A stretch of DNA of 37,363 bases from positions 1 through 37,363 of the forward strand of contig JAYYDT010000055.1 in the NCBI GenBank assembly GCA_036160575.1, read 5' to 3'. The translations under genes were made by a program, and so were the position numbers. The notes beneath the pieces were generated by a model. It had not been told where the DNA came from. It did no database searches and saw only the letters and a program-made list of their open reading frames with translations. Shown in pieces: positions 17,080 to 24,477 of the stretch. Position 1 is the stretch's first letter. Every line of letters begins with the position of its first letter. The stretch is from TMED26 sp002694075. Lineage in GTDB: Bacteria; Pseudomonadota; Alphaproteobacteria; Thalassobaculales; Thalassobaculaceae.

Positions 17080-17890
17080 CGCGCCGCAGATCGCTGGCCG
17101 GCGCGCGGTCGACGGGCGCCTGATCCAGGCCGGCGCGCCAGGCACGCTCTTGACGGCGATAGCTGAGCACGCTGAGCGGCACGCTCGCCAGATATACTGA
17201 AATCACCCCGCAAAGCGTCAACCAAGGCTCGGCGGCGGCGGCCACGAAGACTCCCACGGCCGCTAGTAAGATAAACAAGGCATGGCGCCGGCGCAGAGTC
17301 ATCCGCTTGAACGAATAGGTCGGCAGCGGGCTGATCATCAACAGACCGGTCAGCACCAGCCATACCGCCACCAGGCCGGCCGGCACCGCCGCCACATCGG
17401 CGAATTCAAAACTCAGCAACAGCGGCAAAAGACCGATCCCGGCCGCCGCTGGCGCCGGTGTGCCTTTGAAATAAGAGGCCGCGAAGGGCGGCGAGTCGTC
17501 ATCATCCAAGGCAATGTTGAAACGCGCCAAACGCAGGGCCATGCAGGTCGCGAAAAACAACGCGCTGGCCCATCCCAAACTCACGTCCTGGGCGGCCCAT
17601 AAATAGGCCAGCATCGCCGGCGCCACGCCAAACGCCAGGAAATCGGCGAATGAGTCCAACTCGGCGCCAAATTTGGTCGAAGCCTTCAACAAGCGCGCCA
17701 CTCGCCCGTCCAAGGTGTCGAGCACCGCCGCCAAGGCGATGGCGCCGGCGGCGAACTTCCAATCGCCATCCAAGGCGAAGCGGATCGCCGTCATACCCGC
17801 GCACAGCGACAAGACGGTGATCATATTCGGCACCAGAAAAGATACCGGGATGCCCCGCAAGCGGCGGCGATGGGGCGCCGGCCCGGTCAT
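17072..17890 (-). CDS. pssA: CDP-diacylglycerol-serine O-phosphatidyltransferase (phosphatidylserine synthase)
   Basis: A 272-residue integral membrane enzyme that joins serine to CDP-diacylglycerol, giving phosphatidylserine for phosphatidylethanolamine synthesis. The CDP-alcohol phosphatidyltransferase signature DG-x2-AR-x8-G-x3-D-x3-D is seen as DGRVARLLKAS then KFGAELDSFADF near residues 61-85, after PNMITVLSLCAGMTAI. About six to eight hydrophobic segments follow, consistent with the type II (membrane-embedded) enzyme rather than the peripheral E. coli type. The ATG at 17890 overlaps the psd stop by ATGA, so the synthase and the decarboxylase that uses its product are translated together, the usual arrangement in alphaproteobacteria. 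The C-terminus overlaps the convergent RND permease gene by eight bases. Confidence 0.95.
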   Translation of the reverse strand: MTGPAPHRRRLRGIPVSFLVPNMITVLSLCAGMTAIRFALDGDWKFAAGAIALAAVLDTLDGRVARLLKASTKFGAELDSFADFLAFGVAPAMLAYLWAAQDVSLGWASALFFATCMALRLARFNIALDDDDSPPFAASYFKGTPAPAAAGIGLLPLLLSFEFADVAAVPAGLVAVWLVLTGLLMISPLPTYSFKRMTLRRRHALFILLAAVGVFVAAAAEPWLTLCGVISVYLASVPLSVLSYRRQERAWRAGLDQAPVDRAPASDLRRVK

Positions 17891-18573
17891 CGTACTTCCC
17901 CGGTGCGCGCGCCCTCAACCGCATGCAGATCGGCCAAAACGGTTTCGCCGGAAACGCAGCGTTGGCCAATGGCGACCAACGGCTGAACGCCGAGCGGCAG
18001 ATAGACATCCACGCGGCTTCCAAAGCGGATTAAGCCGAAGCGCTCGCCGGTTTGTACCGTTTGCCCCTCGCCCAACCGGCAGACGATGCGGCGCGCGACC
18101 AAGCCGGCGATTTGCACGAACACCACCGATTTGTCGCCCGCCGCCTCGAGCTCGACGATTTGCCGCTCGTTCACCTCGCTGGCCTTATCCAAGGCGGCGT
18201 TAAGGAATTTCCCCGGCACATAGACCAAGCGCTTGACGCGGCCGCTGATCGGTGCCCGGTTCACATGGCAGTCGAAAACGTCCATAAACACGCTGACGCG
18301 CATCGCCGCCGAGGTCTCCAACCCTAACTCGGCCGGCGGCGGCACCTCGGCGATCATTTCGACGACACCGTCGGCGGGCGAAATCACCAGGCCATCACGG
18401 GTCGGTGTGACGCGCGGCGGGTCGCGGAAAAAATAAACGCACCACAGCGTCAGCACGAGACCCAGCAAGCCAAGCAAACCATGCACTGTGGCCAGCACCG
18501 CCGTGGCAACGGCGAAAATGGCGATGAACGGCCATCCCTCACGGGCGATGGGCACCAGTATTCGACTGAACAA
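17887..18573 (-). CDS. psd: Phosphatidylserine decarboxylase proenzyme
   Basis: A 228-residue short-form (PSD-A) phosphatidylserine decarboxylase, which makes phosphatidylethanolamine at the inner membrane. It opens with the typical LVPIAREGWPFIAIF and hydrophobic helices, then CVYFFRDPPR, SPADGVV, FMDVFDCHVNRAPISG, and the self-cleavage site IRFGSRVDVYLP, where the proenzyme would split between Gly185 and Ser186 to leave a pyruvoyl group on the small alpha chain. The start is a TTG (complement of 18571-18573): no ATG is available in frame, family members begin at this point, and an AGAGGA ribosome-binding site lies about ten bases upstream. It is followed directly by pssA and preceded, after 37 bases, by the LysM gene on the same strand. 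Confidence 0.95.
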   Translation of the reverse strand: MFSRILVPIAREGWPFIAIFAVATAVLATVHGLLGLLGLVLTLWCVYFFRDPPRVTPTRDGLVISPADGVVEMIAEVPPPAELGLETSAAMRVSVFMDVFDCHVNRAPISGRVKRLVYVPGKFLNAALDKASEVNERQIVELEAAGDKSVVFVQIAGLVARRIVCRLGEGQTVQTGERFGLIRFGSRVDVYLPLGVQPLVAIGQRCVSGETVLADLHAVEGARTGEVR

Positions 18574-18610
18574 GGGCTTTATCCTCTCATCCGAGCGGCG
18601 CTGGCCGGTT

Positions 18611-19798
18611 TCAATTCACTGTCGGCAGACCGAAAATCTGGCCCGGGTAGATCAGGTTGGGATCCTTAATTTGATCGCGGTTGGCCGCGAAAATCTCGGT
18701 GTAGCGCGTGCCCGAACCATATACCCGGCTGGCGATTCGCCACAAATTGTTGCCCGGCTGAATCACCACCAGGGCGCCGGCCGGTAAATTGGTCATCGGC
18801 CCGGCCCGCATGAACGGGAATTCAATGCGCGCGACCACCCGGTCGTCGCCCGTGATGGCGTCGACGCGCACGGTATGCGGACCGCTGGCGATTTTCTGGC
18901 GCGGCGTTAACTGCCAATTTCCTTGCGCGTCGACCGTCGCGCGCCCGACGATTTTATTGTCGAGATAGACCTGCACCTCACTGCCCGGCTGACCGGTGCC
19001 AGCGAACACCACCTGGCCCTGGTCGTCATAGTCGACGGTGCCGATCGATACCGCGGCCGCGTTGGTCCCGCCGTCATCGGCCTTGTCGGCGACAGGGGCG
19101 GCGGGGGCGGCGGCGTTGGCGGCCTTGGCCACCTGCGAAGCCGCCTGCGTGGTCGGCGCGCGCGCGGGCGCTTGAATGATATTCGAACGGCGGGTCGGGG
19201 CGGCTTCGCGCGGCACCGCCACGGCCATCGGCGAGACCGGCTCGCTGACCGGCTTACCCGCCAAATCGCGCCCTTTCTCCGGCACTTTCACCACCATCGC
19301 CTGATCACTTTCGCCGGCATCGCTTTTCAAGGTGATGACATTGTCGCCGGCGGCCAGCGGTTGTTGCGGCACCCAGGTCCAATTGCCGTTTTTGTCGGCG
19401 GTGACGGTTGCCGCCTCTTCACCGTTGACGATGACCTCCACGGAGGCGTTGGGCGCGGCGGTCCCGGCCAGAACACTTTCACCGCTCGGCGCGACCCGCA
19501 GGATATCGAATTTGGGAGTCGCCGGCGCTTGCGGGGATTGCTGCGCCGTTTGAGGCGCCGTCCCGTAATCCGGTTTTTGCGCCGTGCCTTCGGACATCGT
19601 GCGTTCGGACCCCGCCCCGGCGGACGACCCGGCGGGCGAACTGGCGGCGCTCTGCGGGGCGGGCGCGGTGGCTGCGCTTTGCTCGGCAGGCTCGACCGCG
19701 CGTTGTTCGCCCGACGGCGGAAACAGATAGACGCCGGCGAGGGCGATCAAAATCAGGATCACCGCGATACCGCCAATCAACCGAGGCCTGGACATCAT
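18611..19798 (-). CDS. LysM and Ig-like domain membrane-anchored envelope protein
   Basis: A 395-residue protein with a single N-terminal membrane anchor (LIGGIAVILILIALAGVYLF), an Ala/Pro/Ser-rich linker to about residue 95, a bacterial Ig-like module near 98-165 (VLAGTAAPNASVEVIVNG, GNWTWVPQQPLAAGDNVI), a second linker, a second Ig-like module near 250-325 (FAGTGQPGSEVQVYLDNK, GNWQLTPRQKIASGPHTV) and a C-terminal LysM domain from about 340 (IQPGNNLWRIASRVYG, NLIYPGQIFGLP). LysM domains bind peptidoglycan, so the protein most likely spans from inner membrane to cell wall. Its enzymatic activity, if any, is not visible. Two adjacent ATGs (19798, 19795) are possible starts. It lies upstream of psd and pssA on the same strand and may share a transcript with them; it is divergent from the LOG-family gene. 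Confidence 0.88.
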   Translation of the reverse strand: MMSRPRLIGGIAVILILIALAGVYLFPPSGEQRAVEPAEQSAATAPAPQSAASSPAGSSAGAGSERTMSEGTAQKPDYGTAPQTAQQSPQAPATPKFDILRVAPSGESVLAGTAAPNASVEVIVNGEEAATVTADKNGNWTWVPQQPLAAGDNVITLKSDAGESDQAMVVKVPEKGRDLAGKPVSEPVSPMAVAVPREAAPTRRSNIIQAPARAPTTQAASQVAKAANAAAPAAPVADKADDGGTNAAAVSIGTVDYDDQGQVVFAGTGQPGSEVQVYLDNKIVGRATVDAQGNWQLTPRQKIASGPHTVRVDAITGDDRVVARIEFPFMRAGPMTNLPAGALVVIQPGNNLWRIASRVYGSGTRYTEIFAANRDQIKDPNLIYPGQIFGLPTVN

Positions 19799-19815
19799 TT
19801 GAGCTTCACAAAAAT

Positions 19816-19831
19816 GACAATTCCGACAATT
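19816..19831. repeat. Direct repeat GACAATT x2 in a divergent intergenic region
   Basis: GACAATT occurs at 19816-19822 and again at 19825-19831, nine bases apart from start to start. The repeats lie in the 109-base gap between the divergent LysM and LOG-family genes. On the plus strand the second copy overlaps CCGACA (19823-19828), which with TAGGAT at 19846-19851 and a 17-base spacer could be a weak promoter for the LOG-family gene. Regulatory function is inferred only. Confidence 0.3.
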
Positions 19832-19907
19832 TACTCCGTTCCAGGTAGGATGTCACGCGACGCGGGCGGCATGGGGCGCGCCATCGCCCGCTGGGATGGG
19901 AGTTTTC

Positions 19908-20492
19908 ATGGCAGAGATAAAATCGATTTGCGTGTTTTGTGGCTCCTCGTCGGCGGTCGCCGAGACCCACAAGGACGCCGCCCGGCGGTTCGGCGCGATC
20001 CTCGCCGAAAACGGCGTGCGTTTGATCTATGGCGGCGGACGCGTCGGCCTGATGGGGTTGGTGGCTGACGGCGCCGCCCAGGCCGGCGGCGAGGTGATTG
20101 GCGTGATCCCCGATTTCCTGGAAAGGATCGAGGTCGGCAACCGCGAAATCAGCGAATTGGTCGTGACCGACAGCATGCACGCGCGCAAAGCCAAGATGTA
20201 TGAATTGGCCGATGCGTTCGTGACCTTGCCGGGCGGTCTCGGCAGTTTGGACGAGACCTTTGAGGTGATCACCTGGACCCAACTGAAACTGTCGGCGAAA
20301 CCCTTCGTGGTGGTCAATATCGATGGCTATTGGCAACCCTTGCTGGCCCTCATCGACCATGTCATCGCCGCCGGCTTCGCGCGGCCGGCCAATCGCGACA
20401 TCCTCCAAGTGGTGGACGACGTCGAGGCGGTCTTGCCGGCCCTGCGCGCCATCGAGCGCGCGCCCGACATAGACCAACGCCAACGGATTTAA
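19908..20492 (+). CDS. LOG family protein (TIGR00730), cytokinin-type riboside monophosphate phosphoribohydrolase
   Basis: A 194-residue Rossmann-fold protein of the LOG family. The fold starts with ICVFCGSSSAVAETH, YGGGRVGLMGLVADGA follows, and the catalytic signature RKAKMYELADAFVTLPGG with LGSLDE gives Arg93, Lys94 and Glu116; the usual PGGxGTxxE reads PGGLGSLDE, a conservative Ser for Thr. Plant and bacterial LOG enzymes hydrolyse the N-glycosidic bond of cytokinin riboside or adenosine 5'-monophosphates; in free-living bacteria the physiological substrate is usually unclear. The ATG at 19908 has GGGAG six bases upstream and gives the family N-terminus; an in-frame ATG at 19896 is less likely. 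The stop is three bases before the VOC gene, so the two are probably co-transcribed. Confidence 0.9.
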   Translation: MAEIKSICVFCGSSSAVAETHKDAARRFGAILAENGVRLIYGGGRVGLMGLVADGAAQAGGEVIGVIPDFLERIEVGNREISELVVTDSMHARKAKMYELADAFVTLPGGLGSLDETFEVITWTQLKLSAKPFVVVNIDGYWQPLLALIDHVIAAGFARPANRDILQVVDDVEAVLPALRAIERAPDIDQRQRI

Positions 20493-20495
20493 ACC

Positions 20496-20924
20496 ATGTC
20501 CAAAACCATGCCCAAACCCGACGCCGCCGCCTATGGGCGCGCGCTCACCGGCATGGGGATCAATCTCCTGGTGAGCCAGGTCGCCGACACCGTGCGCTTC
20601 GCCGAGACCGTGCTGGGCCTGGAGACGGTCTACGCCGACACCGATTTCGCCATTCTGCGCCATCGCGGCGCCGAATGGATGGTGCACAGCGACGCCAGCT
20701 ATCATAGCAATCCTTTGCTCGGTCTGACCGGCGATGGCGCCTTGCGCGGTGTCGGTGTCGAGTTGCGCGTCTATGGCGTCGACCCGGACGAGGCGGCGGC
20801 GCGCGCGGCGGCCGCGGGGCATCCGATTTTGCAGGCCCCGGCCGACAAGCCCCATGGCCTGCGCGAATGCTATCTGATCGCCCCCGACGGCTATGTTTGG
20901 GTGGCGTCGCGGGCCCTGCGCTGA
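20496..20924 (+). CDS. VOC (glyoxalase/bleomycin resistance) superfamily protein
   Basis: A 142-residue single-domain VOC protein. Paired beta-alpha-beta-beta-beta modules are recognisable: INLLVSQVADTVRFAETVLG with ETVYADTDFAILRHRGAEWM, then VGVELRVYGVDPDEAAARA with LRECYLIAPDGYVWVASRA. Metal-ligand candidates include His679-type residues typical of the fold (HSDASYHSN) and the Glu of RECYLI, but I cannot assign a reaction; VOC proteins include glyoxalases, dioxygenases, isomerases and drug-binding proteins. It starts three bases after the LOG-family stop. An ATG at residue 5 is an alternative start. No partner suggests its role. Confidence 0.8.
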   Translation: MSKTMPKPDAAAYGRALTGMGINLLVSQVADTVRFAETVLGLETVYADTDFAILRHRGAEWMVHSDASYHSNPLLGLTGDGALRGVGVELRVYGVDPDEAAARAAAAGHPILQAPADKPHGLRECYLIAPDGYVWVASRALR

Positions 20925-20942
20925 TCCGTCGCGGTCAGCCGC

Positions 20943-20970
20943 TTGCAAAGCGCCGGCGGCTTGTTAAGGT
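20943..20970 (+). promoter_or_regulatory. Possible weak sigma-70 promoter for icd
   Basis: TTGCAA (20943-20948) and TAAGGT (20965-20970) are separated by 16 bases in the 132-base gap before isocitrate dehydrogenase. Both boxes match the consensus only partly, so this is tentative. Confidence 0.25.
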
Positions 20971-21056
20971 GCCGCGCAAGGCGCTCAGGCTACGGCCCCG
21001 CCAGCTTGTGATTTTCCCCGCGCGCAGCCGCGTCACCGCGATTTAGGAGGGCTCTC

Positions 21057-22271
21057 ATGGCCAAAATCAAGGTCGCCAAACCGATTGTTGAATTGGACGG
21101 CGATGAAATGACCCGCATCATCTGGGAGATGATCAAAGACAAGCTGATCCACCCCTATCTCGACATCGATTTGAAGTATTACGACCTGAGCGTCCAAAAG
21201 CGGGACGAGACCGACGATCAAATCACCATCGACTCGGCCAATGCCATCCGCGAATTCGGCGTCGGCGTGAAATGCGCGACGATCACCCCCGACGAGGAGC
21301 GGGTCGAGGAATTCGGCCTCAAGAAAATGTGGAAATCGCCAAATGGCACCATCCGCAACATCCTTGGCGGCACGGTCTTCCGCCAGCCGATCATTTGTCA
21401 AAACGTGCCGCGCCTGGTGCCCGGCTGGACCCAACCGATCGTGATTGGCCGGCACGCCTTTGGCGATCAATACCGGGCGACCGATTTCGTGGTCCCGGGC
21501 AAGGGCAAGCTGACCGTGCGTTTCGAGCCGGAAGACGGCGGCGCGCCGATTGAGCACGAGGTCTTCAATTTCCCCGGCGGCGGCGTCGCCATGTCGATGT
21601 ACAATCTCGACGATTCGATCCGCGACTTCGCCCGCGCCTGCATGAACTACGGCCTGGATCTTGGCTGGCCGGTCTATTTGTCGACGAAGAACACCATCAT
21701 GAAAGCCTATGATGGCCGCTTCAAGGATCTGTTCGAGGAGGTTTTCGAGACCGAATTCGCGGCCAAATTCAAAGACGCCGGCGTCACCTACGAGCATCGC
21801 TTGATCGATGACATGGTGGCCTGCGCCATGAAATGGAACGGCGGTTTCGTCTGGGCGTGTAAAAACTACGATGGCGATGTCCAGTCGGATACCGTCGCCC
21901 AGGGCTTTGGGTCGCTGGGTCTGATGACTTCGGTGCTGATGACCCCGGACGGCAAAACCGTCGAAGCCGAAGCCGCCCATGGCACCGTGACGCGCCATTA
22001 CCGCCAGCATCAGCAGGGCAAGGAAACCTCAACCAATCCCATCGCCTCGATCTTCGCGTGGACCCGGGGCCTGGCTTATCGTGCCCGCATGGATGAGACG
22101 CCGGCGGTCGCCGAGTTCGCCAAGACCCTTGAGAAAGTCTGCATCGACACCGTCGAAGCCGGCGACATGACCAAGGATTTGGCCTTGCTGGTGAGCGCCG
22201 ACCAACCGTGGCTGACGACGCAGCAATTCCTCGCTAAATTAGACGAGAATTTGCAAAACGCGATGGCCTGA
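21057..22271 (+). CDS. icd: NADP-dependent isocitrate dehydrogenase
   Basis: A 404-residue dimeric NADP isocitrate dehydrogenase of the type shared by alphaproteobacteria and eukaryotes, not the shorter-loop E. coli type. It converts isocitrate to 2-oxoglutarate and CO2 in the TCA cycle and supplies NADPH. Characteristic segments are the N-terminal KVAKPIVELDGDEMTRIIW, KCATITPDEERVEEF, the substrate-binding KSPNGTIRNILGGTVFR, VPGWTQPIVIGRHAFGDQYR, LIDDMVACAMKWNGGFVWAC, and the NADP-binding EAAHGTVTRHYRQHQQGK. The length and all visible catalytic residues are normal. A strong GGAGGG ribosome-binding site precedes the ATG. It is monocistronic, with a hairpin terminator about 25 bases after the stop. 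Confidence 0.97.
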   Translation: MAKIKVAKPIVELDGDEMTRIIWEMIKDKLIHPYLDIDLKYYDLSVQKRDETDDQITIDSANAIREFGVGVKCATITPDEERVEEFGLKKMWKSPNGTIRNILGGTVFRQPIICQNVPRLVPGWTQPIVIGRHAFGDQYRATDFVVPGKGKLTVRFEPEDGGAPIEHEVFNFPGGGVAMSMYNLDDSIRDFARACMNYGLDLGWPVYLSTKNTIMKAYDGRFKDLFEEVFETEFAAKFKDAGVTYEHRLIDDMVACAMKWNGGFVWACKNYDGDVQSDTVAQGFGSLGLMTSVLMTPDGKTVEAEAAHGTVTRHYRQHQQGKETSTNPIASIFAWTRGLAYRARMDETPAVAEFAKTLEKVCIDTVEAGDMTKDLALLVSADQPWLTTQQFLAKLDENLQNAMA

Positions 22272-22295
22272 ACCAACCGCTGAAGACAGTGCCGC

Positions 22296-22330
22296 GGCCG
22301 GCCCTCGCCCGGGGCCGGCCGTCACTTTTT
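22296..22330 (+). terminator. Rho-independent terminator of icd
   Basis: GGCCGGCCC (22296-22304) pairs perfectly with GGGCCGGCC (22312-22320) around a seven-base loop, followed shortly by TTTTT at 22326-22330. It starts 24 bases after the icd stop. It also lies just after the convergent TauE/SafE stop at 22331 and could act on that transcript too, although that side lacks a T-run. Confidence 0.85.
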
Positions 22331-23101
22331 CTAGGCGCCGTTCCAGGCCACGCGGGCGATCATCACCACCCCTAAAAACACCATCATCGCCAACACCGTT
22401 TTCCGGAACAGCGCCGGCGCCAAGCGGTCGCGTACCCATCCGCCTAAGCGAACCCCCAGATACACCGCCACCAGGCCAACCAGCGACACCGCCGCGATGC
22501 GCCAGGTCATCAAACCAATTTGGCTAAGCCCCGCCAGCATCACTAGGCTGGACAGGGTGAAGGAACAGTTGACCGTTTGCACCAGCCGCTTGGGATCGAG
22601 GTTAAGGGACAGGAAATAAGGCATCATCGGCATCACCTGGCTGCCGGTCCAGCCGTTTAGCACCCCGGTCGCAAAGCCGGTCGGCACCCGCAGCGCACGG
22701 CCGAAACGCGGCGCGAGATGGAGTTGCGGAGTGGCCCAGGCGAACACGCAATAGGCGATCAAAACCACTCCCAGCACCGCCACCGCGACATTGGCGGCGA
22801 GATGGGTCAACAACCATAACCCCAGCAACACCCCCGGCACCTGGGCCAAAAACAGCGGCCAAAAGCCCACCACCGTCGCCCGGAAATGGCCCACCGACCG
22901 CATCACCAATAAATTGCTGGCCATAGACGGCAGTAGCAGCAGCGGTAAGGTCTCGCGCAGGCCCAGCGCCAGCACCAAAAAAGGCAAACAGGCGGTGGAA
23001 AAGCCGAGGCCCGTCACGCCTTTGGCCAAGGCGGCGCCGAAAAACACCGCGTAGATGATGATCAACTCGCCGACCTCGAAACCCAGGACGACCTCGGTCA
23101 T
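22331..23101 (-). CDS. TauE/SafE family (DUF81) membrane permease
   Basis: A 256-residue polytopic membrane protein with about seven to eight hydrophobic segments. The family hallmark appears near the N-terminus as FFGAALAKGVTGLGFSTACLP and again as VPTGFATGVLNGWTGSQVMPMMPYF, the duplicated glycine-rich half-repeats of the TauE/SafE exporters. Members are proposed to export sulfite, sulfoacetate or other organic anions, but most are uncharacterised. The start at 23101 overlaps the ligase stop by one base (TGATG); upstream in-frame starts inside the ligase gene would add an Arg-rich stretch that is not family-like. As the last gene after the PrpD-type and ligase genes, it may move the acid they metabolise or a by-product; this is inference. 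Confidence 0.88.
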   Translation of the reverse strand: MTEVVLGFEVGELIIIYAVFFGAALAKGVTGLGFSTACLPFLVLALGLRETLPLLLLPSMASNLLVMRSVGHFRATVVGFWPLFLAQVPGVLLGLWLLTHLAANVAVAVLGVVLIAYCVFAWATPQLHLAPRFGRALRVPTGFATGVLNGWTGSQVMPMMPYFLSLNLDPKRLVQTVNCSFTLSSLVMLAGLSQIGLMTWRIAAVSLVGLVAVYLGVRLGGWVRDRLAPALFRKTVLAMMVFLGVVMIARVAWNGA

Positions 23102-24477
23102 CACCGCTCGTCTTTCAACCTGATCGGTTTTTGGCGACTCTCGATGCCGGTTTTGGCGGCCAGGGCGCCCGGCGGGCACAAAACCACCTCCATGGTGATG
23201 CCGACGCGCTCGCGCAGCAGCCGCACGAAACTTTCGGCCAAAGCGGTGTCGTCGGGTGCGGCGCACTCGATCTCAACGGTCATCCCCTCGCCGCCCGCCG
23301 CGTTGCGCCACGCGCGGCAGAAAAACTCGCCCAAAAAGGCCGGTTCGCTTTCCAAAATCGGCGCGAAGGCTTGGGGGAAAATATTGATCCCCTTGAGCTT
23401 GACCATATTGTCGCTGCGCCCGAGAAAACCGTCGATCCGGTCGAAGGACAAACCGAGGGCGGAGTGGCCGGCGCGCCGCCGACTGACATCATGGGTGTTG
23501 AAGCGGATGATCGGATAAAGATCGTCCTTGGAGAGCACGCTGACGACCATGTCGCCGCGTTCGCCCTCGGCCACCGGCCGGCCGCTGTCGATATCGAGCA
23601 ACTCCAAATAGTGCGCGTCCTCCATCACATAGAGGCCATCCTGGTCCGGACCCTCGCCGGCGATCACGCCGGTGTCGCCGACCCCGTACCAGTCGTAAAT
23701 GGCGGCACCGCCCCATTGCGCGCTCAAAAACGCGCGATCTTCCAAGCCGAGGTGACAACTGATCGCGCGCGGCGATATATCCGCGCCCAAGGTCAAGCCC
23801 TCCGCCTCGGCGACCGCCGCCAAACGCTTGAGGTAATCGGCGAACCCGACGATCCAAGTGACACCGAAACGAGCCATCAGGGCGACTTGCTGGGCCGAAC
23901 TGGTCTCATTGCCGGTGCCCGCCGGCAACAGCATCGCCCCGGTCCAATGCAGGATCGTCTCGCGGATATAATGGCCGCCGTTGATCATGCCAAAGCCATA
24001 GACCGAGTGCACAACATCGCTGTCGACCAAACCTTGGAGGCGATAGACACGCGCCAACAGCAGGTTTTGAAGCTCGCGGCTACGTGGCCCGTAAATCAGG
24101 GTTTGCGGCGCGCCCGTTGTACCCGAGGTGGTGTGCACGATCGGCCGCACCTCCGGCGCGCTCTCAATCCCATGGAAATCGCCCAAAGGCGGCGCCGCCT
24201 CGATACTCGCCATCAAATCGGCTTTGTCGAAGACCGGGATTTTTTCGATATCGTCGAGGCCGGCGATATCGCCTGGCGCGAGTCCGGCGGCGCCCCACAG
24301 ACGCTGATAAAACGGAATTTGCCAGGCGCGCGCCACAATCCGTCGAAAACGCTCTTCTTGAAGCGCGCGCAAGGCGTCCCGGCTGATCCGACCGACCCCC
24401 TCGGTGAAATCATCGCCCAGCGGATAGGCGGCCGCCAGGGCGGCACCGTCGATCTGGTTGAAATAGGGTGCGTTCAT
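23101..24477 (-). CDS. Phenylacetate-CoA ligase-like AMP-forming acid-CoA ligase
   Basis: A 458-residue adenylate-forming enzyme of the PaaK type. It begins with the family-like ALQEERFRRIVARAWQIPFY, has the ATP-binding loop VHTTSGTTGAPQTLIYG (Ser118 to Gly122), the acyl-pocket region with YDWYGVGDTGVIAGEGP, a GDMVVSVLSKDDLYPIIRFNTHD segment including the ribose-binding Asp, and the hinge with FDRIDGFLGRSDNMVKLKGINIFP leading to a short C-terminal domain. It would activate a carboxylic acid to its CoA thioester through an acyl-adenylate. The substrate is unknown; no other phenylacetate-pathway (paa) genes are present. Its ATG at 24477 overlaps the MmgE/PrpD stop (ATGA), and its stop overlaps the TauE/SafE start. 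Confidence 0.88.
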   Translation of the reverse strand: MNAPYFNQIDGAALAAAYPLGDDFTEGVGRISRDALRALQEERFRRIVARAWQIPFYQRLWGAAGLAPGDIAGLDDIEKIPVFDKADLMASIEAAPPLGDFHGIESAPEVRPIVHTTSGTTGAPQTLIYGPRSRELQNLLLARVYRLQGLVDSDVVHSVYGFGMINGGHYIRETILHWTGAMLLPAGTGNETSSAQQVALMARFGVTWIVGFADYLKRLAAVAEAEGLTLGADISPRAISCHLGLEDRAFLSAQWGGAAIYDWYGVGDTGVIAGEGPDQDGLYVMEDAHYLELLDIDSGRPVAEGERGDMVVSVLSKDDLYPIIRFNTHDVSRRRAGHSALGLSFDRIDGFLGRSDNMVKLKGINIFPQAFAPILESEPAFLGEFFCRAWRNAAGGEGMTVEIECAAPDDTALAESFVRLLRERVGITMEVVLCPPGALAAKTGIESRQKPIRLKDER

